The translations under genes and the position numbers were made by a program. A stretch of DNA of 64,000 bases from Pedobacter chinensis (GTDB lineage Bacteria; Bacteroidota; Bacteroidia; Sphingobacteriales; Sphingobacteriaceae): assembly GCF_003339865.1 (NCBI RefSeq), contig NZ_QPKV01000002.1, positions 62,001 through 126,000 of the forward strand. The letters are read 5' to 3'. Every line of letters begins with the position of its first letter. The first letter of the stretch is position 1. The notes below the pieces were generated by a model. That model ran no database searches, had not been told where the DNA came from, and was given only the letters and a program-made list of their open reading frames with translations. Below are positions 9,157-18,337 of the stretch, piece by piece.

Positions 9157-9768
9157 ATGCAGAATACAGCTATACTTCCATTATTTTATCTTCCTCCAGT
9201 TGGTTATTTTAGTTTACTACAACGTGTTGGTCAGGATTTTTTAATTGAAAAACATGAACATTTAGCTAAGCAAACTTACCGTAACAGAGCCAGCATTTAT
9301 TCTCCAAATGGAAAATTAGATTTAACAGTGCCCTTGGTTAAAGGTTCAAAAACACATACTAAAATGAAAGATGTACGGATTAGCTATGATTTTAACTGGC
9401 AACGTTTACACTGGTTAAGTTTAGAAACCTGCTATCGCAGTTCAGCTTATTTTGAGTATTATGAAGATGAATTATCTCGTTTTTATAAAGAAAAATTTGA
9501 ATTTTTATTTGATTACAATCTGGAGCTTATGGAGTGGCTTAACAAAAAACTTAAGTTAAGCGTCACTCTAAATACAACAACATCTTATGAGGATGAAATC
9601 GTACCTGAACTGGACTTTCGAGGTATGATGAATCCGAAAAAAACTGATGATATTGTAAACAATAAACCATATTATCAGGTTTTTGAAGACAGGCATCAGT
9701 TTTTGCCTAACTTGAGTATTGTGGATTTATTGTTTAATCAGGGTCCGCAAGCCAGATTATATTTATAA
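9157..9768 (+). CDS. WbqC-like family protein
   Basis: 203 aa. Family evidence is the N-terminal LPLFYLPPVGYFSLL, the central TYRNRASIYSPNGKLDLTVPL and the NWQRLHWLSLETCYRSSAYFEYY block, all typical of WbqC. Members are linked to O-antigen or other polysaccharide synthesis by genome context but have no settled reaction. No signal peptide or membrane segment is seen. The start 38 bp from the divergent acyltransferase gene leaves a very short shared promoter region. Confidence 0.85.
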   Translation: MQNTAILPLFYLPPVGYFSLLQRVGQDFLIEKHEHLAKQTYRNRASIYSPNGKLDLTVPLVKGSKTHTKMKDVRISYDFNWQRLHWLSLETCYRSSAYFEYYEDELSRFYKEKFEFLFDYNLELMEWLNKKLKLSVTLNTTTSYEDEIVPELDFRGMMNPKKTDDIVNNKPYYQVFEDRHQFLPNLSIVDLLFNQGPQARLYL

Positions 9769-9845
9769 GTAATATGAAACCGTCATGATTTTCAAAATGA
9801 CACAGTGGAATGAATGAAACATGACAGCTTCATTACCTTTTAAAA
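9768..9845. repeat. Short dispersed repeat, copy 2 (family B)
   Basis: AAGTAATATGAAACCGTCATG, then CACAGTGGAATGAATGA and a TGACAGCTTCAT end, aligning with 5930-6012. It occupies almost the whole gap between the WbqC-like gene and corA. Confidence 0.5.
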
Positions 9846-9858
9846 CAAATTTATACGA

Positions 9859-10980
9859 ATGAAAAAAAACAAGCCTCGTAATCGTCATAAGCACTATAAA
9901 GTTCCTGAACCTGGTACAAGTCCTGGCTTATATACCATCGATGAGGAGGCTTTGAAACCAGTCATTATTCTGCACACCTACAATGAAAAATCATATAAAA
10001 AAGAGGAATTAAAGAATATCAATAACATTGATAAACTAATTCAAAGTAAGGATTTTTGTTATTGGTTTGACATCAAGGGCTTAGCTGATCCAAATATATT
10101 TGAAACGCTTTATAATAAACTGGATATCAGTCGATTGGTTTTAGAAGATATTACCAGTACTTATCAACGCCCAAAGCTCGATGAATACGATAATGATAAG
10201 TATATTTTTGCCGTAAGCAGACATCTTTATTTAAATGATGAAGATGTTTTAAATAATGATCAGGTATCATTTATCTTATCAGAACGTACACTCATTACTT
10301 TTCAGGAAACCTATGCAGATTGTTTTGAACCAGTAAGAAAACGTTTGGAAGTAGGAAAAGGTAACATTCGCATTGGCGGAAGCAGCTATTTGATGTATGC
10401 GATCATGGATGTGATTGTTGACAATTATTTTACCCTATTGAATTTTTGGGGAGAGGAATTGGATGCGATTGAAGACAGGCTTTACGATCATCCCGATAAA
10501 AGGATCATGTATGATACACAGGCCATAAAAAGATCATTAATTACGATTAGAAAAGTAGCCTGGCCAGAACGCGATAAACTGAGTGACATCATTCGTACTG
10601 ATAGTCCGTTAATATCTGAATTAGCGAAAACCTATATGAAAGATGCCTATGATCATTGCATTCAAATCATCGATTTTATCGAATCGTTAAAGGAAATTGC
10701 TTCTGCTAATATTGATATGAATCTCTCCATTATCAGCAACAGGATGAATGAGATTATGAAGGTACTGACGATAATATCATCAATATTTATTCCTTTAACC
10801 TTCATTGCGGGTATTTATGGAATGAACTTCAGTCGGGAAGATCCAGTGACAGGAAAGGTAATGCCTGCTAATATGCCCGAGCTTTATAGTCCGCATGGTT
10901 ACGTGTGGACATGGATTGTGATGGGTGTTATTGCTGTAGCACAGGTTATTTATTTTTGGCGCAAGGGTTGGTTTAAATAA
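9859..10980 (+). CDS. corA: Magnesium/cobalt transport protein CorA
   Basis: 373 aa. Homopentameric Mg2+ channel in the inner membrane. A large cytoplasmic N-terminal domain (1-300) with a long stalk helix leads to two C-terminal membrane helices (about 306-326 and 346-367). The pore signature GMNF follows the first helix (FIAGIYGMNFSRED) and the protein ends in the basic cluster WRKGWFK. The loop between helices (SREDPVTGKVMPANMPELYS) is longer than the usual short MPE loop but keeps the MPE triplet. It precedes mgtE by 75 bp on the same strand. Confidence 0.95.
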   Translation: MKKNKPRNRHKHYKVPEPGTSPGLYTIDEEALKPVIILHTYNEKSYKKEELKNINNIDKLIQSKDFCYWFDIKGLADPNIFETLYNKLDISRLVLEDITSTYQRPKLDEYDNDKYIFAVSRHLYLNDEDVLNNDQVSFILSERTLITFQETYADCFEPVRKRLEVGKGNIRIGGSSYLMYAIMDVIVDNYFTLLNFWGEELDAIEDRLYDHPDKRIMYDTQAIKRSLITIRKVAWPERDKLSDIIRTDSPLISELAKTYMKDAYDHCIQIIDFIESLKEIASANIDMNLSIISNRMNEIMKVLTIISSIFIPLTFIAGIYGMNFSREDPVTGKVMPANMPELYSPHGYVWTWIVMGVIAVAQVIYFWRKGWFK

Positions 10981-11055
10981 TTGACACACCAAATATTCAT
11001 TGGGGTCATTTAACTAAATTGAGCATAATGCTTTAGTTTTTGGTCAGGTTAAGAT

Positions 11056-12405
11056 ATGCAATCATTCGAGATAGATAAGAGCGATGTACTCAAGGTTAAA
11101 AATGCGATTTTAGCCGGAGATGAAACCTTAAAAGAGGTGTTGGAGGAATATCATGCCTCAGAAATCGCCATTCTATTTGAACGTTTAGATAAATCTGAGC
11201 AGCAACATATCATCAACTTACTTCCTGCCGAAACAGCATCTGAAATTATCTCTGAAATGGATGAAGAATCTCATCCTGAGAATTTACTTTTTCAACTTCA
11301 TCCCGATAAGCGTACTGAAATTGTTGAGGAACTTGATTATGATGATGCCACAGACATTATTTCCCAACTTGAAGATCATGAACAGAAAGAGATCCTTGAA
11401 GATCTGAACGAGGAAGATGCATCAGAGATCAGAAATCTTTTAACTTACGACGAGAAAACCGCTGGAGGTTTGATGAATACAGCATTGATCTGCGTAAACA
11501 TCAATCTTACAAAAAAAGATGCCATTGATGAAATTATCCGTCAGAGCGAAGAGATGGAAGAATTCTATACCATTTACGTAGTAGATGACGAAAAGATTTT
11601 CAAAGGCATTGTCTCTCTTAAAGATATCATCAAGGCAAAACATAACGCTCAAATCACTGAGCTGGTAAACATGGATGCCGTGTATGTCCACCCGAATACC
11701 GATCAGGAAGAAGTGGCTAATTTAATTTCCCAATACAACTTAACCAGTATTCCGGTAATTGATGATACCCAAAAGTTATTGGGGCGTATAACATTTGATG
11801 ATGTGATTGATGTAATGGAAGCAGAAAGTACTGAAGATATTTTGAAGATTTCTGGTGTATCTGAAGATGAAGAATTGAGTGGCAACTGGATCGAGGCAGT
11901 AAAATCGCGTTTGCCCTGGTTAATCATTAATCTCGGAACTGCATTTTTAGCATCATCAGTAGTTCGGTATTTCGACCCAACAATTAAATTAATTCCATCG
12001 TTGGCTGCATACATGACCATTATTGCAGGTATGGGAGGAAATGCTGCTACCCAGGCACTTGCTGTAACGGTTAGGCGTATCTCACTTTATGATTTAACAG
12101 ACAATCAAGCTTACAGAACAGTTTTAAAAGAGTTTACAGTAGGCTTAATTAACGGTGCTGTAAATGGTTTAATTGTATTTATTTTCGCTTTCTTTTTTGA
12201 TGGAAATCCAATGCTTGGTTTAGTTATCTTCCTGGCAATGACGGGAAATCTATTGATTGCCGGAGTAACTGGTGCGGGAATTCCGCTAATTTTAAAGCGT
12301 GTTGGAATCGATCCGGCCATTGCATCCTCTATTATTATTACTACTTTTACCGATGTTTTTGGCTTCCTGCTGATTTTAGGATTGGCCAGTAAACTATTAT
12401 TATAA
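11056..12405 (+). CDS. mgtE: Magnesium transporter MgtE
   Basis: 449 aa, full length. Mg2+-gated channel: N-terminal superhelical MgtE_N domain (about 15-130), two CBS domains (about 135-255) that sense cytoplasmic Mg2+, a plug helix, then five membrane helices (about 285-449) including GGNAATQALAVTVRRIS, the conserved pore segment. N-terminal acidic residues that bind regulatory Mg2+ are plentiful. Directly downstream of corA; the pair places two unrelated Mg2+ routes in one likely transcript. Confidence 0.95.
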   Translation: MQSFEIDKSDVLKVKNAILAGDETLKEVLEEYHASEIAILFERLDKSEQQHIINLLPAETASEIISEMDEESHPENLLFQLHPDKRTEIVEELDYDDATDIISQLEDHEQKEILEDLNEEDASEIRNLLTYDEKTAGGLMNTALICVNINLTKKDAIDEIIRQSEEMEEFYTIYVVDDEKIFKGIVSLKDIIKAKHNAQITELVNMDAVYVHPNTDQEEVANLISQYNLTSIPVIDDTQKLLGRITFDDVIDVMEAESTEDILKISGVSEDEELSGNWIEAVKSRLPWLIINLGTAFLASSVVRYFDPTIKLIPSLAAYMTIIAGMGGNAATQALAVTVRRISLYDLTDNQAYRTVLKEFTVGLINGAVNGLIVFIFAFFFDGNPMLGLVIFLAMTGNLLIAGVTGAGIPLILKRVGIDPAIASSIIITTFTDVFGFLLILGLASKLLL

Positions 12406-12524
12406 TCAGGATTGCTTGATTTTGGGATTTCGATATAAAAATGAAATATTGTAACCTAAAACTTAAAATCCTGTAAATTAATTGAGATGATTTTTAATCC
12501 TTAAATTCAAAAATTCTGATCCCG

Positions 12525-13526
12525 ATGCAAACAACAAGACACGATTGGACCAAAGAAGAAATATACGAAATTTACAACAGGCCATTTTTAGATTTGGTTT
12601 ATGAGGCAGCAACTATCCACAGAGAAAATAAAGATTATAATGAAGTTCAGGTAAGTTCATTAATCTCAATCAAAACCGGTGGCTGCGCCGAAGATTGTTC
12701 ATACTGCCCGCAAGCTGCACGTTATCATACCGACTTAGAAGTGCAACCTTTAATGCAGGTAAGCCAGGTAGTAAGCGCGGCTGTTAAAGCAAAAGAGGGT
12801 GGGGCCTCACGTTTATGTATGGGAGCAGCCTGGAGAGAAGTTCGCGATAACCGCGATTTTGATCGTGTGATAGAAATGGTAAAAGCGGTTAATGATATGG
12901 ATATGGAGGTTTGCTGTACATTGGGTATGCTTACAGAAAATCAGGCTCAACGCTTAGCCGACGCAGGTTTATATGCTTATAATCATAATATCGACACTTC
13001 TGAAGATGACTACAAACGCATTATATCAACCAGAACTTACGATGATCGTTTAAACACGATCAAAAATGTAAGAAAAGCAAAATTAACGGTTTGCAGTGGT
13101 GGCATTATTGGTTTAGGTGAAACAGTTGAAGATCGGGTATCCATGCTTCAAACTCTATCCAACATGGAAAAACATCCTGAATCGGTTCCGGTTAATGCCC
13201 TGGTACCCGTAAAAGGTACTCCGTTGGCAGATCAACCTCGCGTTCCAATTTGGGATATGGTAAGAATGATTGCCACAGCACGTATCGTAATGCCTAATTC
13301 GGTTGTACGTTTATCGGCAGGAAGAAATGAAATGAGCACACTTGAACAAGCTTTCTGTTTTATGGCCGGAGCTAGCTCTATTTTTGCGGGCGATAAATTG
13401 TTGACTACGCCAAATCCTGCTTTTGTAGATGATATGGCCATGTTTGAACTCCTCGGTTTGAAAACACGCGATGCATTCAAAAACGGCCGGCCAGCAAATA
13501 CCAGAATTGAACAGGAAGCAGTTTAG
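12525..13526 (+). CDS. bioB: Biotin synthase
   Basis: 333 aa radical-SAM enzyme that inserts sulfur into dethiobiotin as the last step of biotin synthesis. The [4Fe-4S] motif is C54-x3-C58-x2-C61 ([12 protein letters not shown]); [22 protein letters not shown] and [10 protein letters not shown] are the other family blocks, the last carrying the Arg ligand of the [2Fe-2S] cluster. Length is normal. It stands alone here, followed by a strong terminator; bioF and bioD are 48 kb away. Confidence 0.97.
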   Translation: MQTTRHDWTKEEIYEIYNRPFLDLVYEAATIHRENKDYNEVQVSSLISIKTGGCAEDCSYCPQAARYHTDLEVQPLMQVSQVVSAAVKAKEGGASRLCMGAAWREVRDNRDFDRVIEMVKAVNDMDMEVCCTLGMLTENQAQRLADAGLYAYNHNIDTSEDDYKRIISTRTYDDRLNTIKNVRKAKLTVCSGGIIGLGETVEDRVSMLQTLSNMEKHPESVPVNALVPVKGTPLADQPRVPIWDMVRMIATARIVMPNSVVRLSAGRNEMSTLEQAFCFMAGASSIFAGDKLLTTPNPAFVDDMAMFELLGLKTRDAFKNGRPANTRIEQEAV

Positions 13527-13543
13527 CTTCTAAAAAGGATAAT

Positions 13544-13572
13544 AAAAAAAGCGGCCGAAGCCGCTTTTTTTA
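13544..13572. terminator. Bidirectional rho-independent terminator
   Basis: An A-tract, stem GCGGC, loop CGAA, stem GCCGC and a T-tract form a symmetrical hairpin between convergent bioB and ohr, able to end both transcripts. Confidence 0.9.
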
Positions 13573-13589
13573 TTATAAGCAATTTAATT

Positions 13590-14000
13590 TTAAACCGCTG
13601 TTACTCTTACTTCAATATTTCCTTTTGTAGCTTTTGAATATGGACAGGCTCTATGAGCCTTATCTGCCAATATTTGTGCTTCTTCATGTGATATTCCTGG
13701 AATATGAACGTCTAAATCAGCCGATAACACAAATGAGTTTCCATCTTTATTAAACGAAACCAGCACTTTCACATTTGCTTCACTAACATCTACACCCTCA
13801 CGTTCGGCAACTGAACCTAAAGCACCTAAATAACATGGACCCCAAGCCGCTGCAAATAATTCTTCCGGATTGGTAGCTCCTCCCTGTCCGCCAAGTTCTT
13901 TTGGTTTTCGTAATTCAAAATCCAGAATCCCATCGCTTGATTTAATGTGTCCATCTCTTCCTCCGGTTGCTGTAACTTCAGCTGTATATAGCTTTTCCAT
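13590..14000 (-). CDS. ohr: Organic hydroperoxide resistance protein (Ohr/OsmC family)
   Basis: 136 aa thiol peroxidase that reduces organic hydroperoxides in the cytosol, usually recycled by lipoylated proteins. Both redox cysteines are present: C56 in WGPCYLGAL and C119 in RACPYSKATKGNI. The N-terminal TGGRDGHIKSSDG and GGATNPEELFAAAW blocks match Ohr better than OsmC. It lies 35 bp after the GT87-like gene but may have its own promoter; no MarR-type OhrR regulator is adjacent. Confidence 0.92.
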   Translation of the reverse strand: MEKLYTAEVTATGGRDGHIKSSDGILDFELRKPKELGGQGGATNPEELFAAAWGPCYLGALGSVAEREGVDVSEANVKVLVSFNKDGNSFVLSADLDVHIPGISHEEAQILADKAHRACPYSKATKGNIEVRVTAV

Positions 14001-14035
14001 AATGTTTTTTATTTAGATAAGATTAACAAACAGTT

Positions 14036-15235
14036 CTAAGCATTGTTTGGATTTAGCTGTTTGGATTCTTCTGATGGTAAGCTTTGGTAAAAGGTTGCCT
14101 TATAAATAATAAGTAACCAGACAATAAAAAACGGCACACTTAACATCGACATGAACATTGGGTATTGCTTGCCTATTTTCGGGAAAATGGCCAAAGGTAA
14201 ATTACAGGCAAAAATCAATAATATCGCGAGGATAATCTTTTTTGTCCGGCCTGTTTTATCGGATATATACCAAATGCCAACTCCGGCAATACTGATGATA
14301 TAAGTACAATCTTCTGCACCAGAGCTGAACAAAACCGGAAATAATAATGCTGAAGCTAAAATATAGAGCTGAAACTCCTGTTTTCTATAATTTTTAATGT
14401 TTAAAAAAGGAAGCAAAAACAAGATACATCCGCTGATAATGGCAGGAGCATTTGACATATTGGGCAAGTTCAGGATACTTCTTATAAAGCCCAAAATTGA
14501 TAAATCAGAAGTGCTATCTGCAATGTTGGTTTGATTCTTATGCACCAGAGAGTGATACCAATCCTGATAAGATTGAATAATAAAATCAGGGGATGAAAAC
14601 AACATGGGAAACACAAACAAGATAATCGACCAGATAATAAGGTATAAAATAAAACGAGGTTTATCTTTTACAAAAAAGAAAAATGCCAGTCCCATAATGC
14701 CATATAACTTTATAAATGTACCTAACACAATAAAAGCTGCAGACCAAAACCCTCGATTTCTGTTCAATTGAGTGAAACTTAGAATGATCAGTGCACCAGC
14801 CGTTGGGTTAAACTGTTCACTAAGCATTGATACAACTAAGCATGGTAAAGCAATATAACCAATCGTTCTTTTAGCCTGATCAGAAATATTTAAAGTTTGA
14901 ATTGCCTGAAATAAAACTATACCATTGAAAATATTCCACAGAAATAACCCGATTCCATTGGGTAGCCAGGCAAACGGTGCTACCAATACACTAAAGATTG
15001 GTCCGTAGTGATTGGAATCTTCGTGATAACCGGGATAAAGCAGGTATAAGTTTTGTTGATGAATAAGATTTCTCCAGGTGTTTTCAAAAATCAGATAATT
15101 GTTATACCGAAACGTAGCCAGTCCTTGTATGGAAAAAATAATGGTAATGATTAACCAAACAATCAATATAGAATGGTTTTTATTTAAGGAATGATAGAAT
15201 TTTTCTAGGTTTCGTATAAAAAAAGCTGAATGCAT
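14036..15235 (-). CDS. GT87-type (DUF2029) multi-pass membrane glycosyltransferase-like protein
   Basis: 399 aa with about ten to eleven membrane segments. FENTWRNLIHQQNLYLLYPGYHEDSNHYGPIFSVLVAPFAW near residues 50-92, read in pieces, resembles the GT-C/GT87 pattern of an N-terminal periplasmic loop with an Asn-Leu-Tyr followed by a Y-P-type block. Such proteins transfer sugars from polyprenyl-phosphate donors. No partner enzymes adjoin it, so substrate is unknown. It is upstream of ohr with a 35 bp gap. Confidence 0.65.
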   Translation of the reverse strand: MHSAFFIRNLEKFYHSLNKNHSILIVWLIITIIFSIQGLATFRYNNYLIFENTWRNLIHQQNLYLLYPGYHEDSNHYGPIFSVLVAPFAWLPNGIGLFLWNIFNGIVLFQAIQTLNISDQAKRTIGYIALPCLVVSMLSEQFNPTAGALIILSFTQLNRNRGFWSAAFIVLGTFIKLYGIMGLAFFFFVKDKPRFILYLIIWSIILFVFPMLFSSPDFIIQSYQDWYHSLVHKNQTNIADSTSDLSILGFIRSILNLPNMSNAPAIISGCILFLLPFLNIKNYRKQEFQLYILASALLFPVLFSSGAEDCTYIISIAGVGIWYISDKTGRTKKIILAILLIFACNLPLAIFPKIGKQYPMFMSMLSVPFFIVWLLIIYKATFYQSLPSEESKQLNPNNA

Positions 15236-15424
15236 TAGGAATAAAACATTAATTTGATTAGTGTCAAAAATAGCTCTTTTAATAAGAATATGAAATAAAT
15301 GATTACCCTTATAGTAACAGCATCCAGATTATTGATTCAACTATATTTAAAAGAAAGGATTTGGAAGATAAAAGTTAGCATGTAATGCTCAAATAGTGTT
15401 CAACCTAAATGTCGATACCACTTA

Positions 15425-17584
15425 TTAGATTTTGATTTTTACGGTCAGTTTATAAATATCGTAGGCAACTTTCTGAATCAAATCAAATTGTTCAGGAATG
15501 AGATCTTCTCCCTTTTTAATATTCAGCCCTGTATCATTTAACCTGATCAGTGGCACATTGTCAATCGTGTTTTTTCCTTCAATCAAATTGTTGATCGCGG
15601 TATCGAGCAAATAATCAGTATTTTTTGCCATTGGTTTCAACACATCAAAATTTTCAAAAATAAACTGATGTTCCTTATTATATAACGATAGTGTTGCCAC
15701 GTAAGAAGAAAGCAAATGGCTTAATGCTGTGAATTGATGAACTTCTTTAATAAATAATTGCTTGCTTTTAGGTTCTGAAAACATCCTTTGAAATAAGGAT
15801 GCTAAATTAGCTGTACTTACGTAAACTTCCTTTCTGGCTAATTTATATTCTGTACGGTTATAAACTTTTTCAAAATATAACCGAACAACCTGTTCATAAT
15901 AAGCTTTATTTGCTTTAATAATATTTACCATGGCCTCCTTAAGTTTTTCATGTTCCCAGGTAGGGAAAAGTGAATAACTGGCTAACAATGCAATTCCAGA
16001 TCCAATAAAAGTATCATAGATTCTCTCTCGGGCCAGTGCGATAGATCCCATACCTAAAAAATCGAACAGAATTAAGATATAGGGCGTCATGAAAAGTACA
16101 CTGACAACATAATTTTTCCTTTGGAAACTATAACTGCCAATCATGCAAATCAGCAATATTATAAACAATATATTTTTGTCATGAATGTAACTCAGCACCG
16201 CCATTCCTATAAAAGCACCAATGGTTGTTCCAATTAAACGCTGATAATTGCGCTCTTTTGTTAAGCTAAAACCAGGTTTTGAGATAACTAAAATGGTAAG
16301 TAGAATCCAATAGCTATGAGAAAAATCCAGAATTTGAGAAACCACAAAGCCCAGCGACATTACAACTGTTACCCTTAACGAGTGCCTGAAAGTTGATGAA
16401 CTATAAGTCAGGTTCTCTTTAAATAAGTCGAAATCAAATTTTTGCCTGGTAATAAATTTTTCTGTATCAACCTCAGCCTGTCGTATATCCTTGCTGCTTC
16501 TCACTTTAAAATAGCTGAATATTGTTTTAACCCTCGATAAAATATTTTCGATGTTAACCTCAATGTTTTTCAGGGCAATAATTCCAATTGTATTATATTC
16601 CTGATTGGTATTGTTTTTCTCTAAATTATTGATCTTGATTTTTAATCGTTCAATTTCAATCAGTAAACGTTTTGATAAAACGGGTTTTCCGCCACTTTTC
16701 AAAGCAAAGGCAACATCATCAAGTGCATAAGAAATACGTTTTATGGCCATTTCATAATCAGATAATATGCCGGCTTTATCAAATTGATCATGTAATTGCT
16801 GATAATTATAGTAGGTAGACATGACTTGCTCAAACAAATCCACCATATCTACAAATACCAGAAGCAAAAAGCGACCTTCAGGGGTAGAATCCCTTACAAT
16901 TTCTCTCGTTCTAAAAAGCAATTCTCTAACGGCATCTTGTTTTTCATGAACAGAAACCTGTAACTGTATTAAATCAGCATAGGTTTTTTCATAATTGTTA
17001 TTCTGATGGTAGAACTTTGCTTTTTCTCTCAAAAATTCTGCAACTTCTAAAATAGAATCACTTAACGATTGCTGAACCAAACGGAAGGGGCGAAGGCGAT
17101 AAACAAAATAGCTTAAGCCAGTGTACCAAAGGCTTCCTGCAAGAATCATTAGAGCATGAACGATCACTTCTTTCCATGGACGAACATCATCTATGCTGAG
17201 TACCATAATGAGTAAAACAGCTGTTCCTACTGCGGCAGCCCTAACTCCATAGATGTAAAACATGGAAAATATAAAGCTTGATATCGCCAATAAGAAACCA
17301 ATGAAATAATGATTTTTATTGGTTAAACCCGTTATAATGGAAAATACAAAAATCAGTGCCGTGGTAATAAACATGGCATTGCGCCTATGAACCATTGGCC
17401 CCGGACTATCTACCACACTAACACATAAAGCACCGAGAGATAGCGTCATGCCATAGGTAAGCATTCCAAATTGTGCTAAAATAAGTGAGGGGAGGAGAAC
17501 GCCAATGGTAATGCGCAAGCCGTCGGCAAAGTACGTACTCAATAAAAAATCTTGAATATTTCTAATCGGTTGCCTGATCTGCAT
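15425..17584 (-). CDS. FUSC family (YccS/YhfK-like) inner-membrane protein
   Basis: 719 aa. Two clusters of membrane helices (about 20-165 and 395-525) separated by a soluble, helix-rich region (about 170-390), with a further soluble C-terminal domain. This repeated layout is that of YccS-type and aromatic-acid-exporter (FUSC/AaeB-like) proteins. RHSLRVTVVMSLGFVVSQI opens the second cluster, as in the family, and WILLTILVISKPGFSLTKERNYQRLIGTTIG, quoted only in part elsewhere, is its core. The role is probably efflux but the substrate is unknown. Single gene, divergent from the RNA candidate and phoH. Confidence 0.85.
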   Translation of the reverse strand: MQIRQPIRNIQDFLLSTYFADGLRITIGVLLPSLILAQFGMLTYGMTLSLGALCVSVVDSPGPMVHRRNAMFITTALIFVFSIITGLTNKNHYFIGFLLAISSFIFSMFYIYGVRAAAVGTAVLLIMVLSIDDVRPWKEVIVHALMILAGSLWYTGLSYFVYRLRPFRLVQQSLSDSILEVAEFLREKAKFYHQNNNYEKTYADLIQLQVSVHEKQDAVRELLFRTREIVRDSTPEGRFLLLVFVDMVDLFEQVMSTYYNYQQLHDQFDKAGILSDYEMAIKRISYALDDVAFALKSGGKPVLSKRLLIEIERLKIKINNLEKNNTNQEYNTIGIIALKNIEVNIENILSRVKTIFSYFKVRSSKDIRQAEVDTEKFITRQKFDFDLFKENLTYSSSTFRHSLRVTVVMSLGFVVSQILDFSHSYWILLTILVISKPGFSLTKERNYQRLIGTTIGAFIGMAVLSYIHDKNILFIILLICMIGSYSFQRKNYVVSVLFMTPYILILFDFLGMGSIALARERIYDTFIGSGIALLASYSLFPTWEHEKLKEAMVNIIKANKAYYEQVVRLYFEKVYNRTEYKLARKEVYVSTANLASLFQRMFSEPKSKQLFIKEVHQFTALSHLLSSYVATLSLYNKEHQFIFENFDVLKPMAKNTDYLLDTAINNLIEGKNTIDNVPLIRLNDTGLNIKKGEDLIPEQFDLIQKVAYDIYKLTVKIKI

Positions 17585-17850
17585 GTTACAAAAATAACAT
17601 AATACAGATGTTTTTTGTTGTGATGAAAATTAAGTTTTTCTAAAATATTTAAATTTTAAGCAGAATTACACTATCAAACTGAATACTAAAATGTTACATT
17701 TTGTTTATAAGTTTAAACTACCTAAATGTTAATAACCTTTAGTAAACGTTACTCATTACACTAAAATCAGCAAAAAAGCGAATTTAACTTGTTGATAAAT
17801 AGCTATTTTACGTTAATAACTTTGTTTATAAAAACAAGTATTTTTCTCTT

Positions 17851-17882
17851 GACAAAATACTGATTTGACACTAAATTAGATC
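17851..17882 (+). promoter_or_regulatory. Candidate promoter for the 17.9-18.26 kb RNA
   Basis: TTGACA followed, about 17 bp later, by TAAATTAG, close to the Bacteroidetes TTG / TAnnTTTG form. It lies immediately upstream of the structured, GNRA-rich segment. Weak evidence on its own. Confidence 0.35.
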
Positions 17883-17884
17883 AT

Positions 17885-18256
17885 ATCAATTACGAAGTAC
17901 TTTGAATTCTGATAAAACAATCCAAAAGAAGTGAGGCACCGAAAGGGAAATCGTTTCGGATGTGTTAACAGGGAAAACGATTAGCTTCAGAAAGGGTTAA
18001 ACCGAGTAAGAATATACATTAGCCATCGAAAGATGGATAGTAAGAAAATCGCACAGGCCCAAACAGAGCTTATTGAAAACTAGGAAGTTTACGGACGGAA
18101 TAGTTGGAAATAAATTTTCACGAGTCGTAAAAGTTGCAAAACCTAACGAAAACGGAAAAATCAAAGTAACAGGAATTAGATGCTTTAAACACAACTACGG
18201 TTGTTTTAAGGTTAAAACGGGGAACTGAATCGAAAGAAGAAGAACCCCGTTTTTAT
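17885..18256 (+). ncRNA. Candidate structured noncoding RNA of unknown class
   Basis: The 750 bp between the FUSC gene and phoH contain no convincing gene, but 17.9-18.26 kb is strikingly purine-rich and foldable. Visible elements: CCGAAA...TTTCGG (about 17938-17958); a perfect CCATC-GAAA-GATGG tetraloop hairpin (about 18021-18034) flanked on both sides by AGTAAGAA; a long hairpin CTTTAAACACAAC/GTTGTTTTAAG (about 18183-18210); and a terminator hairpin AAAACGGGG/CCCCGTTTTT. A promoter-like sequence lies just before it. It does not show the conserved marks of tmRNA, RNase P RNA or SRP RNA. A 72-codon frame without an ATG (18009-18227) is open in it, so a small protein is a less likely alternative. 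Confidence 0.5.
18214..18256 (+). terminator. Rho-independent terminator of the RNA candidate
   Basis: AAAACGGGG pairs with CCCCGTTTT across a loop of about 22 purine-rich bases, followed by a T-rich run. It ends about 80 bp before phoH, so it separates the RNA from the gene, unless it acts as an attenuator. Confidence 0.75.
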
Positions 18257-18337
18257 TTTGCCTGAATTTTAATCGTATCACATAAAAAGAATAGCAAATT
18301 TTTCCGCTTATTATCCCTAAAACATTAAATTTACCAA

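Noticed and set aside
18009..18227. Plus-strand frame ending FKHNYGCFKVKTGN inside the RNA candidate
   Set aside because: No ATG or clear alternative start, and it overlaps strong stems; kept only as an alternative.
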